Assembly: GCA_021299675.1 (NCBI GenBank)
Contig: JAJTIF010000036.1
Location: 1 to 22,487, forward strand
DNA length: 22,487 bases
From: Pseudomonadota bacterium
GTDB taxonomy: Bacteria; Bdellovibrionota; Bacteriovoracia; Bacteriovoracales; Bacteriovoracaceae
Direction: 5' to 3'
Positions 1-7,740 of this stretch are shown one piece after another. The notes below the pieces were generated by a model. The model did not search any database, was not told the DNA's origin, and was given only the letters and a program-made list of their open reading frames with translations. The position numbers and the translations under genes were made by a program. Every line of letters starts with the position of its first letter. The stretch's first letter is position 1.

Positions 1-453
1 CTGTGCGAGCTTTTTAAGCCAGCGAACAGATGATTCTTTTTTATGAATCTGATCCCACCATACCAGGTGCACAGGCCCTCGATTGGGATAGTTGTATTCT
101 CTGATGCCTGCTTTCACTTGCTCCATCGACTGCAAGAAGAGCGAGCCCTCTTCACGGGGTGTGATGATCTTACTGCCATACTTCTGGCGCAGCTGACGGT
201 TGAAGTGCGCCTGCAGCTCGACTCTTTGCTGGTAGTTTAATCCGTGTATTTTCTCTAGTGTCTCGTGGTTCACAAAGTGCGCGGAGAAATCTCGCGAACA
301 CTGAGCAGAGACGTTACCGTTAGCCCAACTAGGAAGCTCCGCTAACCAGAACTGCTCCACTCCCCCTGTCTGGTAGGGATCGACACTAAAGACACTGTCT
401 CCCGGAGTGGAGCAGGCCGACGCAAGAAAGAGAATCAAAAAGATGAATCTCAT
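1..453 (-). CDS. Putative lipoprotein, 3' end outside window
   Basis: The minus strand is open from an ATG at 453-451 to the window edge, giving 151 codons without a stop; the C-terminus is missing. The N-terminus is a short hydrophobic signal (MRFIFLILFLASAC) with a lipobox-like ASAC, so Cys14 is probably lipidated and the protein envelope-anchored. The visible mature part is soluble, with a basic, helix-prone middle and a Trp-rich stretch near the edge (LVWWDQIHKK). I recognise no family. Its start overlaps the stop of the upstream Rossmann-fold gene as ATGA, so it is the distal member of that unit and probably translationally coupled. The gene is real on grounds of open frame, signal and coupling; its function is unknown. 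Confidence 0.75.
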   Translation of the reverse strand, partial: MRFIFLILFLASACSTPGDSVFSVDPYQTGGVEQFWLAELPSWANGNVSAQCSRDFSAHFVNHETLEKIHGLNYQQRVELQAHFNRQLRQKYGSKIITPREEGSLFLQSMEQVKAGIREYNYPNRGPVHLVWWDQIHKKESSVRWLKKLAQ

Positions 454-1601
454 TGAGAGGACTCCTTTGGAGAAAAAAATGTGAGGAGGTTTTGCACGAT
501 CGCTTCACGCTGAGTTGAGTTTTGAAGCGAGAAGAAGCCAACCTCTGGATGGATCCCACTGTCATCGCCCGCACGTTTGCCATCGAGACTCAAACGCAGA
601 TCGAGCCCGTAAAAACGTGAGTGATCTCTTTGGCGACCACAGGCCCCCATCACGAAATCAACACCAATGGTTTTAATATCGATCTGACTGTTTTCCACCT
701 GCACCTGAGGTTCATTCCAGGGACTCGTCTCTAGAGTCAGGAAGGTGCGGCTCTTATCGATCAGCTGATCGGCAGCCGTGACGAGGTGAGCACTGAAGAA
801 CACCAGGCGAGGAATCGGCTCCGCCGGTTTTACTTTTTTAACTTTCACAAAATCATCTAGCTCATCCCAGGCCGCAAGCTCCACATTGTACTGAACCATC
901 TCTTGCTCGTGTTCACTGCGTGCCTCGGAGAGGAAGTCATGCAGCTCACGGTCCCGTGTTTTCTGGAGATAGTGCTCAAAGGGAGAGCCTTGATTGGTGA
1001 TGATAAAAATTCGACTCTTGCTCTGACGCCACCAAGCCGCCAGCTGCTTCAGGGCACTGGCCGCCACGAACCCGTCACCCACAAGTGCAAGCTCATGGTG
1101 CGAAAGTTTCTGCGCCAACTCAGAGAGTGAGTCGAGGAAATAGAGACTGCCTTCGCGTAAGCGGGATTCACCCACACAGGGACCACCCGGACCTATGTGT
1201 CTCACCAATTTGGACTCAGTGGCATCGATGACGACATCGAAGTCTTCAAAGAGTTCGAGGCGACTTTTAAGTGAGTCCATGAACTCACTGGAAAGTTTCT
1301 CAAAAACTTCTGGCTGTTCACTTTGAATGGTTTCCACCCGCTCAACCGGATTCACCTCATAGCTCACGCGGAAGAGATCAGCAAAGCGCGAGCGAGCGCC
1401 GGGGGTCTCACCAGCAATTAAAAATCTTTTGGTGACTGATTTGAAGGGGGCCGGAATAAGGACGTCTTGCGCGAAGAGCTCTTGTTCAACGGAGGTTACG
1501 AACGCGGATTGCCAGAAGAGCCGAACTGAGGCGCCTAGGCGGAGTAGATCCTGTGTCATGTGGAGGGCTTCTGAAGAGGGGCCCAGAACTGCAATCTTCA
1601 C
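450..1601 (-). CDS. Rossmann-fold (NAD(P)/FAD-binding-like) protein, 383 aa
   Basis: The start is GTG at 1601-1599, preceded by AAAGGA about 7 bases upstream. The N-terminus (KIAVLGPSSEALHMTQDLL) has the beta-strand, loop and helix pattern of a dinucleotide-binding Rossmann fold, with an atypical glycine loop. A hydrophobic strand ending in VVIDATE lies at residues 123-129, and a second possible dinucleotide loop (LALVGDGFVAAS) is near residues 171-182. This two-Rossmann layout resembles pyridine-nucleotide-disulfide oxidoreductases, but I see no redox CxxC pair. A charged insertion rich in E, K and H follows (about 200-260). No signal peptide is visible, so it is probably cytoplasmic. It sits between the PilZ gene and a lipoprotein gene that it overlaps by ATGA. 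Function is unassigned; oxidoreductase or cofactor-binding scaffold are both possible. Confidence 0.7.
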   Translation of the reverse strand: MKIAVLGPSSEALHMTQDLLRLGASVRLFWQSAFVTSVEQELFAQDVLIPAPFKSVTKRFLIAGETPGARSRFADLFRVSYEVNPVERVETIQSEQPEVFEKLSSEFMDSLKSRLELFEDFDVVIDATESKLVRHIGPGGPCVGESRLREGSLYFLDSLSELAQKLSHHELALVGDGFVAASALKQLAAWWRQSKSRIFIITNQGSPFEHYLQKTRDRELHDFLSEARSEHEQEMVQYNVELAAWDELDDFVKVKKVKPAEPIPRLVFFSAHLVTAADQLIDKSRTFLTLETSPWNEPQVQVENSQIDIKTIGVDFVMGACGRQRDHSRFYGLDLRLSLDGKRAGDDSGIHPEVGFFSLQNSTQREAIVQNLLTFFSPKESSQ

Positions 1602-1602
1602 T

Positions 1603-1624
1603 AAGAGTCCTTTAGAGGACCCTT
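1603..1624 (-). promoter_or_regulatory. Hairpin covering the ribosome binding site of the 450-1601 gene
   Basis: Positions 1603-1611 and 1616-1624 are complementary around a 4-base loop. On the minus-strand RNA this makes a 9-bp stem, including one G-U pair that would be a mismatch on the plus-strand RNA. The 3' arm contains the AGGA of the Shine-Dalgarno sequence and ends two bases before the GTG. No U-tract follows, so it does not look like an intrinsic terminator of the PilZ gene. It may limit translation of the downstream gene; this is inferred from sequence only. Confidence 0.4.
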
Positions 1625-1643
1625 AGTTTAGATCATTTGATTT

Positions 1644-2105
1644 TTAAAGGAAATAGACTTTATGTGAGGCGTTGTCTCGACATGAAAACTCAGCATACTT
1701 GTACATAAATTCAATAAAGCTCTCGAGCGCCTTAAAGCTTGGAAGCGTTTGATCAAACTCTCCCCCGCAGCGCCAGTAGGCCTCACCATTCTTGTCGATA
1801 AACTCCGTCGCATGACGCAACTTTACAACGATTGGAAGAAAACTCGTCTTGGTGAAGAAGAGTTTGAGCGTCACTTCTGCTTGTGCCGAAAACTTGTTCT
1901 TGGCGCTAGTTGAAAAAGGGACTTGAAAGAGACAGCCCTCTTTCGAGATATCGATAAGTTTAAGCGGATGACCTGAGCCGTTATCGTCAATGACAGCGTC
2001 AACACCGAGGAATTCGTCAAACACGACGCGCTCAAAAGTGCGGCGCTTCTTTTCAATGCTCTCACGACGCTTTTCGCTAAAATCAAAAACCTTTTTATCT
2101 GACAT
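1644..2105 (-). CDS. PilZ-domain protein (c-di-GMP receptor), 153 aa
   Basis: This is a single-domain PilZ protein. The two c-di-GMP signature motifs are visible: an RxxxR in the N-terminal linker (RTFER, about residues 22-26) and a (D/N)xSxxG in the first strand (DISKEG, about residues 52-57). The remainder alternates short strands and ends in a C-terminal helix (FKALESFIEFMYKYAEF), which is usual for the fold. No enzymatic domain is attached, so it probably acts as a cytoplasmic adaptor that binds c-di-GMP and a protein partner. The ATG is preceded by GGAGGAAA. It is the first gene of a minus-strand unit and its start lies 103 bases from the divergent HAAS-like gene. A fairly secure domain call; the partner is unknown. 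Confidence 0.88.
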   Translation of the reverse strand: MSDKKVFDFSEKRRESIEKKRRTFERVVFDEFLGVDAVIDDNGSGHPLKLIDISKEGCLFQVPFSTSAKNKFSAQAEVTLKLFFTKTSFLPIVVKLRHATEFIDKNGEAYWRCGGEFDQTLPSFKALESFIEFMYKYAEFSCRDNASHKVYFL

Positions 2106-2114
2106 AGATCTTTC

Positions 2115-2136
2115 CTCCGATTATTTCCTATCGGAG
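2115..2136 (-). promoter_or_regulatory. Inverted repeat overlapping the PilZ gene Shine-Dalgarno
   Basis: CTCCGAT at 2115-2121 and ATCGGAG at 2130-2136 form a 7-bp stem with an 8-base loop just upstream of the PilZ start. On the minus-strand transcript the 3' arm supplies the GGAG of the Shine-Dalgarno sequence. It could restrain initiation or be a DNA operator in the divergent gap. Anti-SD complementarity can arise by chance, so confidence is low. Confidence 0.3.
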
Positions 2137-2160
2137 AGCCGGTTTCGGGTCTTTAAGCCT

Positions 2161-2189
2161 TTCAGTTTAAGGATTTAAGATGCTATTAT
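2161..2189 (+). promoter_or_regulatory. Putative extended -10 promoter for the HAAS-like gene
   Basis: TGCTATTAT at 2181-2189 matches an extended -10 (TGnTATAAT) with one mismatch. The upstream -35 position (about 2161-2166, TTCAGT) is weak, as is common for extended -10 promoters. A start near 2196 would leave a short leader carrying AGGAG five bases before the ATG at 2209. Confidence 0.4.
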
Positions 2190-2208
2190 TTGCCGGTCAG
2201 GAGACATT

Positions 2209-3135
2209 ATGGGTCAAGTATCCGAGCAAGAAATTCAAGATTTTCTCACAAAAATTGAGTCATATCTCGATGATATGCCCTTGAGTGAACGCCAGACTGG
2301 TTTGATCGAGTTTAAGAACAAGCTCCAGAGCTACCAGGATGCCCACCCTCAGATGAACTTTCTGCAGCTCAAAATGTCTCTGGGGGGGCCTCAGCTGGTG
2401 GCCAACCAAATCCGCCTGGAAAAAAATCATCCCCTTCGCACCATTAGGTCTCAAAGTGTGAATCGCTTTGCGATGATTTTCTTTGCCCTCTCCTTTTTCA
2501 CCTTCGCGGCACTCATGGGTGTGGTGTGGTGGAAGCTCACCCCCTTTTACTCCTCAACGGAAGAAAAGATTGTCGTGCTGGGGGGACTGATTGAAATTGA
2601 CCGCCAACTCGGTCAGGCAAAGATTGGGGACTCCTTCGATTTCGGCGAAACAACCTATAAGAATATTTTTGAGGGAACCTTCGAGGTCCCCACGACCACC
2701 ACAGAAGATGTCACTCTTGAATTTGATAAGGCTCAGATGGAGCTCACCTTTACTCAAGACTCTCGCATCAGCTGGAACTGTAAAGTCTCTGACGAGCCCT
2801 CCGACTCTTTCATCAAGCAAGAAAAAGAGCTTGTGACCATCAGCCTCATAGGTGTTGGTGGCTCTGACTGTGTGTTTAAGCTGCCTTCACGGTTGAAGTA
2901 CATCGTCACTGGAGACTCCGGAAAACTCGACGTGATCGCGCCCCCTAATGATTTACTGGTGCAACTCACGAACGGGATTGTGGCGATCGCCCCCGATTCA
3001 GAATTGAGTTACCGCTTCGACCTCGCAGTCACCAATGGCTTTGTGGATTCTCAGCTCAAAAAACTCTCCGTCAGCGACGGGATTGAGATCAAAGTCGAGC
3101 TGGCTAACGGAAGCATTCAGCGCAAAAACTTATAA
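2209..3135 (+). CDS. Membrane protein with HAAS/DUF1700-like N-terminus, 308 aa
   Basis: The start ATG follows AGGAG with 5-base spacing. Residues 1-70 resemble the HAAS (DUF1700) helical domain: a helix with FLTKIESYLDDMPLSER, an acidic second helix, and a GGP turn followed by helix (SLGGPQLVANQI) in place of the family's usual LGSP turn. A single membrane segment spans about residues 87-109. The C-terminal 195 residues are beta-rich with repeated short strands (for example KLDVIAPPNDLLVQLTNG), reminiscent of the DUF4097 beta-solenoid that often accompanies HAAS domains. The expected topology is cytoplasmic HAAS and periplasmic beta region. Only two Cys are visible in the periplasmic part. 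Its stop overlaps the convergent murI stop by 6 bases. The family assignment is by pattern and moderate; a signalling or stress role is an inference from the family. Confidence 0.65.
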   Translation: MGQVSEQEIQDFLTKIESYLDDMPLSERQTGLIEFKNKLQSYQDAHPQMNFLQLKMSLGGPQLVANQIRLEKNHPLRTIRSQSVNRFAMIFFALSFFTFAALMGVVWWKLTPFYSSTEEKIVVLGGLIEIDRQLGQAKIGDSFDFGETTYKNIFEGTFEVPTTTTEDVTLEFDKAQMELTFTQDSRISWNCKVSDEPSDSFIKQEKELVTISLIGVGGSDCVFKLPSRLKYIVTGDSGKLDVIAPPNDLLVQLTNGIVAIAPDSELSYRFDLAVTNGFVDSQLKKLSVSDGIEIKVELANGSIQRKNL

Positions 3136-3924
3136 TACAATTCTCTCGAGCTCTTTAACCTGATCGGCTCCCATGAGGCTCTGCGCGAGCTTTAAGAAAT
3201 GCTCGGTCACATCCGTGGTACAGACTCTGAGCAGACCCTGGTCCCCGCGATTGCCGTGAAGCTTAAAGTGCTCCTCGATCAGACCCGCCAGCACCTCACC
3301 CGATTCAATCAAATGCGTCTGCACTCCCATGAAGCGAGCGATGTCGGCTTTCAGGAGTGGATAGTGCGTGCACCCGAGGATCAAGGTATCGACTTGCTGC
3401 TGCTTTAATTCTGCGAGGTATTTTTCGACCACCAGCTGGGTGATGGGATCTCCGCCAAGTCCCTCTTCGGCCAGAGGCACAAAGAGTGGACAGGATTTTT
3501 CCAGCACCGTGAGAGTGGGATCAAGTTCAAGAATTTTCTTTTGATAACTGTGCCCCAGAATGGTGGTGGAGGTTCCAATTACACCGATGCGTTTTGTTTT
3601 GGTGGTACTCACGGCCGCCTGAGAGCCCGGGCCGATCACGTTGAAAAGTGGGATACCTTGATAGGACTGGTCTTGCAGGAACACCGTCGAAGCCGTGTTA
3701 CAAGCCACCACTGCCATCTTCACGTCCTGTCCCTTGAGGAAACTCAAGATCTGCTCTCCGTATCTTCGGATGGTGTCTGGGGATTTATTGCCGTAGGGAA
3801 GACGCGCGACATCTCCGACATAGAGAAAGGTCTCCTGAGGAAAAAATCTCCGCAGTGTCTTTAACACCGTGAGGCCTCCGAGGCCCGAATCAAAAATTCC
3901 TATGGGGCGTTGATCTTTTTTCAT
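3130..3924 (-). CDS. murI: Glutamate racemase MurI
   Basis: This enzyme interconverts L- and D-glutamate and supplies D-Glu for peptidoglycan precursors in the cytoplasm. All family landmarks are present: GIFDSGLGGLTVLK at residues 9-22 with the Asp12-Ser13 pair, LPYGNKS at 42-48, the catalytic Cys75 in ACNTAST, and the second catalytic Cys185 in LGCTHYP with His187. The length of 264 residues is normal for the family. The start ATG overlaps the stop of the upstream SDR-like gene as ATGA and has an AGAGAAG element just upstream, so it is the last gene of a three-gene coupled unit. The 3' end meets the convergent HAAS-like gene with a 6-base overlap and no visible terminator. The call is secure. 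Confidence 0.97.
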   Translation of the reverse strand: MKKDQRPIGIFDSGLGGLTVLKTLRRFFPQETFLYVGDVARLPYGNKSPDTIRRYGEQILSFLKGQDVKMAVVACNTASTVFLQDQSYQGIPLFNVIGPGSQAAVSTTKTKRIGVIGTSTTILGHSYQKKILELDPTLTVLEKSCPLFVPLAEEGLGGDPITQLVVEKYLAELKQQQVDTLILGCTHYPLLKADIARFMGVQTHLIESGEVLAGLIEEHFKLHGNRGDQGLLRVCTTDVTEHFLKLAQSLMGADQVKELERIVL

Positions 3925-4970
3925 TTTCTTCTCTTTAGACGATTAAGAATTTTCTCCGAGTATCCTTGGGTGAGGAGGTTGAGCTTCTCGACAACGATTT
4001 CTTGGCCAAGCTTTGTCTGGGCGAGAGTGAGGTCGGCCACTTCCTTCCAGAAATCCCCTTCCCAAGGAGCGGGATAGACACTGGTTGAATTCTCTAGCGC
4101 TGACTTCATAGCGGCTTCCAGACCCATGGGTTGGATCTCCGGAAAAAGCTCCTGAGCTTTGCTGTCTGTGACAACCGTAGGATGAACGAGTGAGAGAAAA
4201 AGTTTTTTAGCCACTTCAGAGAACTCGGGCAGCACCACATCCAGCATGGGCAAGAGGAGTCGTTGATCGACCGGAGGAACCTGAAAATGCGGGCGAATTA
4301 GATTTTCTAGTCTTGCGACCAGATCTAAAAGATCTCCATAAGCCACCACTTCTTGGGAGCCAATCTCCACCACTGTATGGCCTTTAACTTCAACCTTCAG
4401 GGCTTCTACCAAGTAGGTCAGAAGATCGGTGAAAGCAATCGGCTGGCATGGGTTATCAAGCCAGCTCGCCACCGGTCGCACAGGCATGCGGTGTGCGAGA
4501 GCCTTGAGCATTTCAAAACTAGTCGACTGCGCTCCCAGCACGATCGATGCCCTGAACTCAATGCAGGTGTGAGTAAGACCCAGAATCCCTCCCACCAGAT
4601 GGCGGCTGCGCAGATGACTAGAGAGATCCTCATCGGGGCCCAGGCCACCGAGGTAGATAATTTTGTTAAGCTTCACGCTGGAAGCCGCCTGCGCCAGGCG
4701 CAGAGCACTCTTGGCTTCGAGGTATTCGAAATCGGCAGAGTCTTCTTCCAGACCATGCACTAGGTAGTAGACGGCATCGACCTCAGACAGCATCTCTTCC
4801 AATTGAGCGGTGAGGATATCACCTTTAATGACCTTGAGGTTCTGATGCTGCAGGGGCCACTTCTTGGGATGGCGGGAAAGCGCAACCACGTTATGCCCTT
4901 GATCCAGGAGCTTCAGCGTGAGACCCGTTCCTACAAAACCGGTTGCTCCGAAGATTGCAATCGTACTCAT
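3921..4970 (-). CDS. NAD(P)-binding SDR-like protein (YbjT-like N-terminus), 349 aa
   Basis: The N-terminal nucleotide-binding loop is intact (IAIFGATGFVGTG, glycines 8, 11 and 14), followed by an atypical-SDR pattern: VDAVYYLVHGL near residue 70, KIIYLGGLGPD near 105 and IEFRASIVLGAQS near 140. The classical YxxxK catalytic pair is not evident, which fits atypical SDRs that act as NAD(P)-binding or ubiquinone-complex-like proteins. The C-terminal third has no domain I recognise. It is a tandem paralogue of the upstream 463-aa protein, sharing YLVH and YLGGL motifs. The ATG has AAGGA 6 bases upstream and overlaps the upstream stop as ATGA; its own stop overlaps the murI start in the same way. 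Substrate is unknown. Confidence 0.8.
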   Translation of the reverse strand: MSTIAIFGATGFVGTGLTLKLLDQGHNVVALSRHPKKWPLQHQNLKVIKGDILTAQLEEMLSEVDAVYYLVHGLEEDSADFEYLEAKSALRLAQAASSVKLNKIIYLGGLGPDEDLSSHLRSRHLVGGILGLTHTCIEFRASIVLGAQSTSFEMLKALAHRMPVRPVASWLDNPCQPIAFTDLLTYLVEALKVEVKGHTVVEIGSQEVVAYGDLLDLVARLENLIRPHFQVPPVDQRLLLPMLDVVLPEFSEVAKKLFLSLVHPTVVTDSKAQELFPEIQPMGLEAAMKSALENSTSVYPAPWEGDFWKEVADLTLAQTKLGQEIVVEKLNLLTQGYSEKILNRLKRRK

Positions 4971-6358
4971 GACTTATCCTTTTGAAGTTTTTCGATCATC
5001 CTTAAGTGCGCGCCAAAGCTGTACATGACAATTAAGTGAACCACTGCTTGCGTCCACTTGTAAATCATCCACGGAAGACGTGGTCTGAAATCGTGGATGG
5101 CGGCGAGAATGTAATTTTTGTCTAGCACCTCACGAAACTCCAGCCGCCCACGGTCAGCACGCTTTGCGAGCAATCCCCCACGGATGTAGAGGAGCTGACG
5201 ATCCGGTGAACTGCGCTCAATGGATTTATCTAATAACAAAAGAGTGAGTTTGGGGTGGAGCAAATAGAAACGACAAAGAGTGCCTTCAACTTGGATGCGA
5301 ATGATGAAGGAGAAAAAGCGTGGCAGCCAAAGAAAATACTCTTCGGCGACCCACTGAGCGTTTTTGTTTTTCGGCAGCAGCAAGCGCTGCACAGAGCGGA
5401 CGTGCTTAGGTGCCTTTAAGACCACTGGTGTGTGAAACGCATGCACGTCCCCTTCGTCCTGAGGAACCAAACGCTTGAGCGAATCCTCGAAGGACGTTTT
5501 CATCAGATCCTTGCGGGGGAAGGCTCGATCTTTTCGCATCAGCATCGGATGCCTAAGACTCAGGACCAGAGGATACACCAAGGCCCTCGGAGCGCCCGTC
5601 ACCAGCGTGACCCAAAAACGAGAAAACTTCGGACTAAAGGCCCAAACGGGGATGATGATGGGTCGCTTGCCCAGGCTTATCGCAGCCGTTTTCATCATGT
5701 CGAGGTAAGTCATCTCTCGTGGTCCACCCACGTCCCACACCTCCCCCTGCACTGATTCATCAGTGAGAGTGCACAGAAAAACTTTTAAGAGATCTTCCAG
5801 GTCAATAGGATGGGAGCGCGTGGAGGTCCAGCGCGGACAGAGCATCACGGGCAGTCGCTCAACTAAGCGGCGCATGATAGTGAATGAGGATCCTTCTCGT
5901 CCTAAGACCATCCCTGCTCTAAGGATGGTGACCTTGGGTGCACACCCCTGAAGGCACTGCTCAACCTCCAGACGACTTTTTAAATGCCAGGAGAGATTCT
6001 GTTGCTCCAAAGGGAGAAGACCTCCCAAGTAAACCACATGCTTGATCCCCTTAGCCTTCGCGGCACGAGCAAAGTTGTCGGCGAGGATGAGGTCCATGTC
6101 ATAAAAAGTCCCCTGCACCAGTGATGCCGATGGCAGCATCGAGTGCACCAGGTACACCGCCTGGTCACAGCCTTCCATCGCCTCTGAGATATCTTTCAGT
6201 GAAAACAGATCTGCTTTCTTCCAGGTCAGTCGGGAATGAGGACTAGATTTATCTTCGCGGGACAGGGCCACCACTTCTAGGGAACTTTGAGACTCTAGGG
6301 TTTTTATGAGTGCTCGGCCGATGAACCCTGAGGCGCCCGCGATTAAAATTTTCTGCAT
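4967..6358 (-). CDS. NAD(P)-binding SDR-like protein with C-terminal extension, 463 aa
   Basis: The start has a good AAGGA six bases upstream. Residues 1-310 form an atypical SDR: glycine loop IAGASGFIGRAL, then CDQAVYLVHSML near residue 65, HVVYLGGLLP near 110 and VTILRAGMVLGREG near 150. Residues from about 320 to the end form an extra module with aromatic-rich strands and near-hydrophobic helices (LPWMIYKWTQAVVHLIVMY). Its arrangement is reminiscent of the DUF2867 region found behind similar SDR domains in YbjT-type proteins, but I only suggest this. It is the first gene of the coupled unit that ends with murI and the larger of two tandem paralogues. Its start faces that of the 6397 gene across 38 bases, so the two units probably share a divergent promoter region. 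Confidence 0.8.
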   Translation of the reverse strand: MQKILIAGASGFIGRALIKTLESQSSLEVVALSREDKSSPHSRLTWKKADLFSLKDISEAMEGCDQAVYLVHSMLPSASLVQGTFYDMDLILADNFARAAKAKGIKHVVYLGGLLPLEQQNLSWHLKSRLEVEQCLQGCAPKVTILRAGMVLGREGSSFTIMRRLVERLPVMLCPRWTSTRSHPIDLEDLLKVFLCTLTDESVQGEVWDVGGPREMTYLDMMKTAAISLGKRPIIIPVWAFSPKFSRFWVTLVTGAPRALVYPLVLSLRHPMLMRKDRAFPRKDLMKTSFEDSLKRLVPQDEGDVHAFHTPVVLKAPKHVRSVQRLLLPKNKNAQWVAEEYFLWLPRFFSFIIRIQVEGTLCRFYLLHPKLTLLLLDKSIERSSPDRQLLYIRGGLLAKRADRGRLEFREVLDKNYILAAIHDFRPRLPWMIYKWTQAVVHLIVMYSFGAHLRMIEKLQKDKS

Positions 6359-6396
6359 CTACTTTCCTTGTTGCGCTAGACCTAGGATAATAAGTC

Positions 6397-7143
6397 ATGA
6401 ACTTAATGTCATGGCTGCCGCGCGCGCTCAAGGAACTTATCACACATGTTCCAACTCTGCTCTTTGAAGTTGTCTCCTGGACGGAGCTCTCAAAGGATAT
6501 TAGCGCTCTCTCCCAGCGCTTAATCACCGGAAGCGGAGCAGCTGAGTTGCGACAAAAGCTCACCAAAAGTCTGCCAAAATCGCTCAACTTCACAGATCAA
6601 TCATCCCCTCTGGTACGCTCCAACCAATTGGGCGAGATGATCCTCGAGCTCTATTTTCGACAACTCAAAAATAAAGATGGGATGTTTCTGGATCTCAGGC
6701 TCAGGCACTTTAGTGGTTCAGAAAACCGCTTCATGTGGAACCCCAATTCCATGTGGACCTGCTTCTCTCCGGCCTTCCGCGAAGCTCTGCAAAAACTCTA
6801 TGACGGCTTTTACCTCGGAAGCGATCAAGTGTTCCATGATGGTCTCGTCGAAACAGGTCTCATCTCACAGGACTGGAGTGTGGAAGATCAGCTCGAAATG
6901 AAGCGACTGTTTAAGGCCCACTTCGGCTCGGCGATTTATCAACCCATGGAGTTTAAACTGGCATCCTTTCAAGAATCATTTCAGAATGTTTTTAGTTTTC
7001 TCATGAAGAAAAAAGTTAAACTTTCCACCGACTTCTTGATCCTCGGGGTGATGCTCGTCACTTTATACCTCAGCCTCGAAGAGCTGGGTGGCTCCTACCC
7101 CGTCGCTGACATCTATAAGAAATCAAAACTCAGCTATGACTAG
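6397..7143 (+). CDS. Unknown protein, 248 aa
   Basis: An open frame starts at ATG 6397; AGGA lies 9 bases upstream, and a GATAAT at 6386-6391 with TTTCCT 17 bases further up would place transcription start almost at the ATG, so promoter and ribosome site overlap. The protein is alpha-helical with few glycines, has no signal peptide, and carries one hydrophobic segment near the C-terminus (about residues 212-229) that could anchor it to the membrane. An aromatic region (NRFMWNPNSMWTCFSP) lies near the middle. I recognise no family. The downstream lipoprotein gene starts inside its last codons (8-base overlap), so the two are cotranslated. It is a convincing gene by length and context, without assigned function. 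Confidence 0.7.
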   Translation: MNLMSWLPRALKELITHVPTLLFEVVSWTELSKDISALSQRLITGSGAAELRQKLTKSLPKSLNFTDQSSPLVRSNQLGEMILELYFRQLKNKDGMFLDLRLRHFSGSENRFMWNPNSMWTCFSPAFREALQKLYDGFYLGSDQVFHDGLVETGLISQDWSVEDQLEMKRLFKAHFGSAIYQPMEFKLASFQESFQNVFSFLMKKKVKLSTDFLILGVMLVTLYLSLEELGGSYPVADIYKKSKLSYD

Positions 7144-7648
7144 ACTGCTACTGCTTCTTCTCCTTTTCTCCTGTGCCTCGAAACCTCACGGTGAAGTCGA
7201 GTATTATTCGGGAGTGTCGATCATCCGCTCGACTCAAAATAAAAAAATTCTAGCTTCGATCCCCGTGCTCATGCGTCGCACGCTCGATCCCTACGCCAAG
7301 AAGATGCTCGAAGAAATCATCCAGCTTCAGTCCCGCAACAAACGCAGTGAGACTCTCATCAGCTACGAGATCATCCAGGGCAATCATTTCGCGATCCAAG
7401 ACGAAGCTCGCCTCATTCGTGGTCACGCTTACTTCTTTGGCCCAGACTGGAAGTGGACGCACTGGAATGTGCACTTCTCTCAGATCGATGGCTCAGTCAT
7501 TCAGGGCAAGATGGAGCGAAGTAAAGAGGGGCTGATCGGTTCGAAAACCATCACCAAATCTCAAGGCGGAACCCTCTCTATCGAAGAAAACTTCAAAGAG
7601 ATTGATCTCGCCACATTCAAGCAAATCAAGAAGAGCCACACTAGGTAG
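7136..7648 (+). CDS. Small putative lipoprotein, 170 aa
   Basis: I choose the ATG at 7136 rather than an upstream in-frame ATG at 7088, because 7136 begins a classic lipoprotein signal: MTRLLLLLLLFSCASK, with lipobox LFSC and lipidated Cys13. The 7136 start overlaps the end of the preceding gene by 8 bases and lacks a Shine-Dalgarno, suggesting translational coupling. The mature part is about 158 residues and beta-rich, with aromatic repeats (YFFGPDWKWTHWNVHFS) that suggest a small lipid- or ligand-binding barrel; this is only a guess. Ser at +2 favours outer membrane sorting by the usual Lol rule. Function is unknown. Confidence 0.75.
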   Translation: MTRLLLLLLLFSCASKPHGEVEYYSGVSIIRSTQNKKILASIPVLMRRTLDPYAKKMLEEIIQLQSRNKRSETLISYEIIQGNHFAIQDEARLIRGHAYFFGPDWKWTHWNVHFSQIDGSVIQGKMERSKEGLIGSKTITKSQGGTLSIEENFKEIDLATFKQIKKSHTR

Positions 7649-7740
7649 TCCAGGCCACACTATTTTGGTTCTGATATTGAGGGGTTAGCCTTCAAGAGAG
7701 ACGCAGAAGGCTGTGAAATATTCACTGGTCTTCATAACTC

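Noticed and set aside
3199..3408. Plus-strand frame opposite murI (also longer plus frames at 3541 and 4353)
   Set aside because: These are shadows of strongly supported minus-strand genes and lack ribosome sites or recognisable domains.
7088..7135. Upstream in-frame ATG for the small lipoprotein gene
   Set aside because: It would put 16 polar residues before the hydrophobic signal and lipobox; ATG 7136 gives a clean lipoprotein signal.
7635..7662. Direct repeat GCCACACTA, two copies 19 bases apart, at the end of the lipoprotein gene
   Set aside because: Nine bases and only two copies, one of them coding; probably chance.
7687..7712. AGCCTTC/GAAGGCT inverted repeat in the 7649-7797 gap
   Set aside because: A 7-bp stem with a 12-base loop and no U-tract; it could be a weak structure but has no supporting context.
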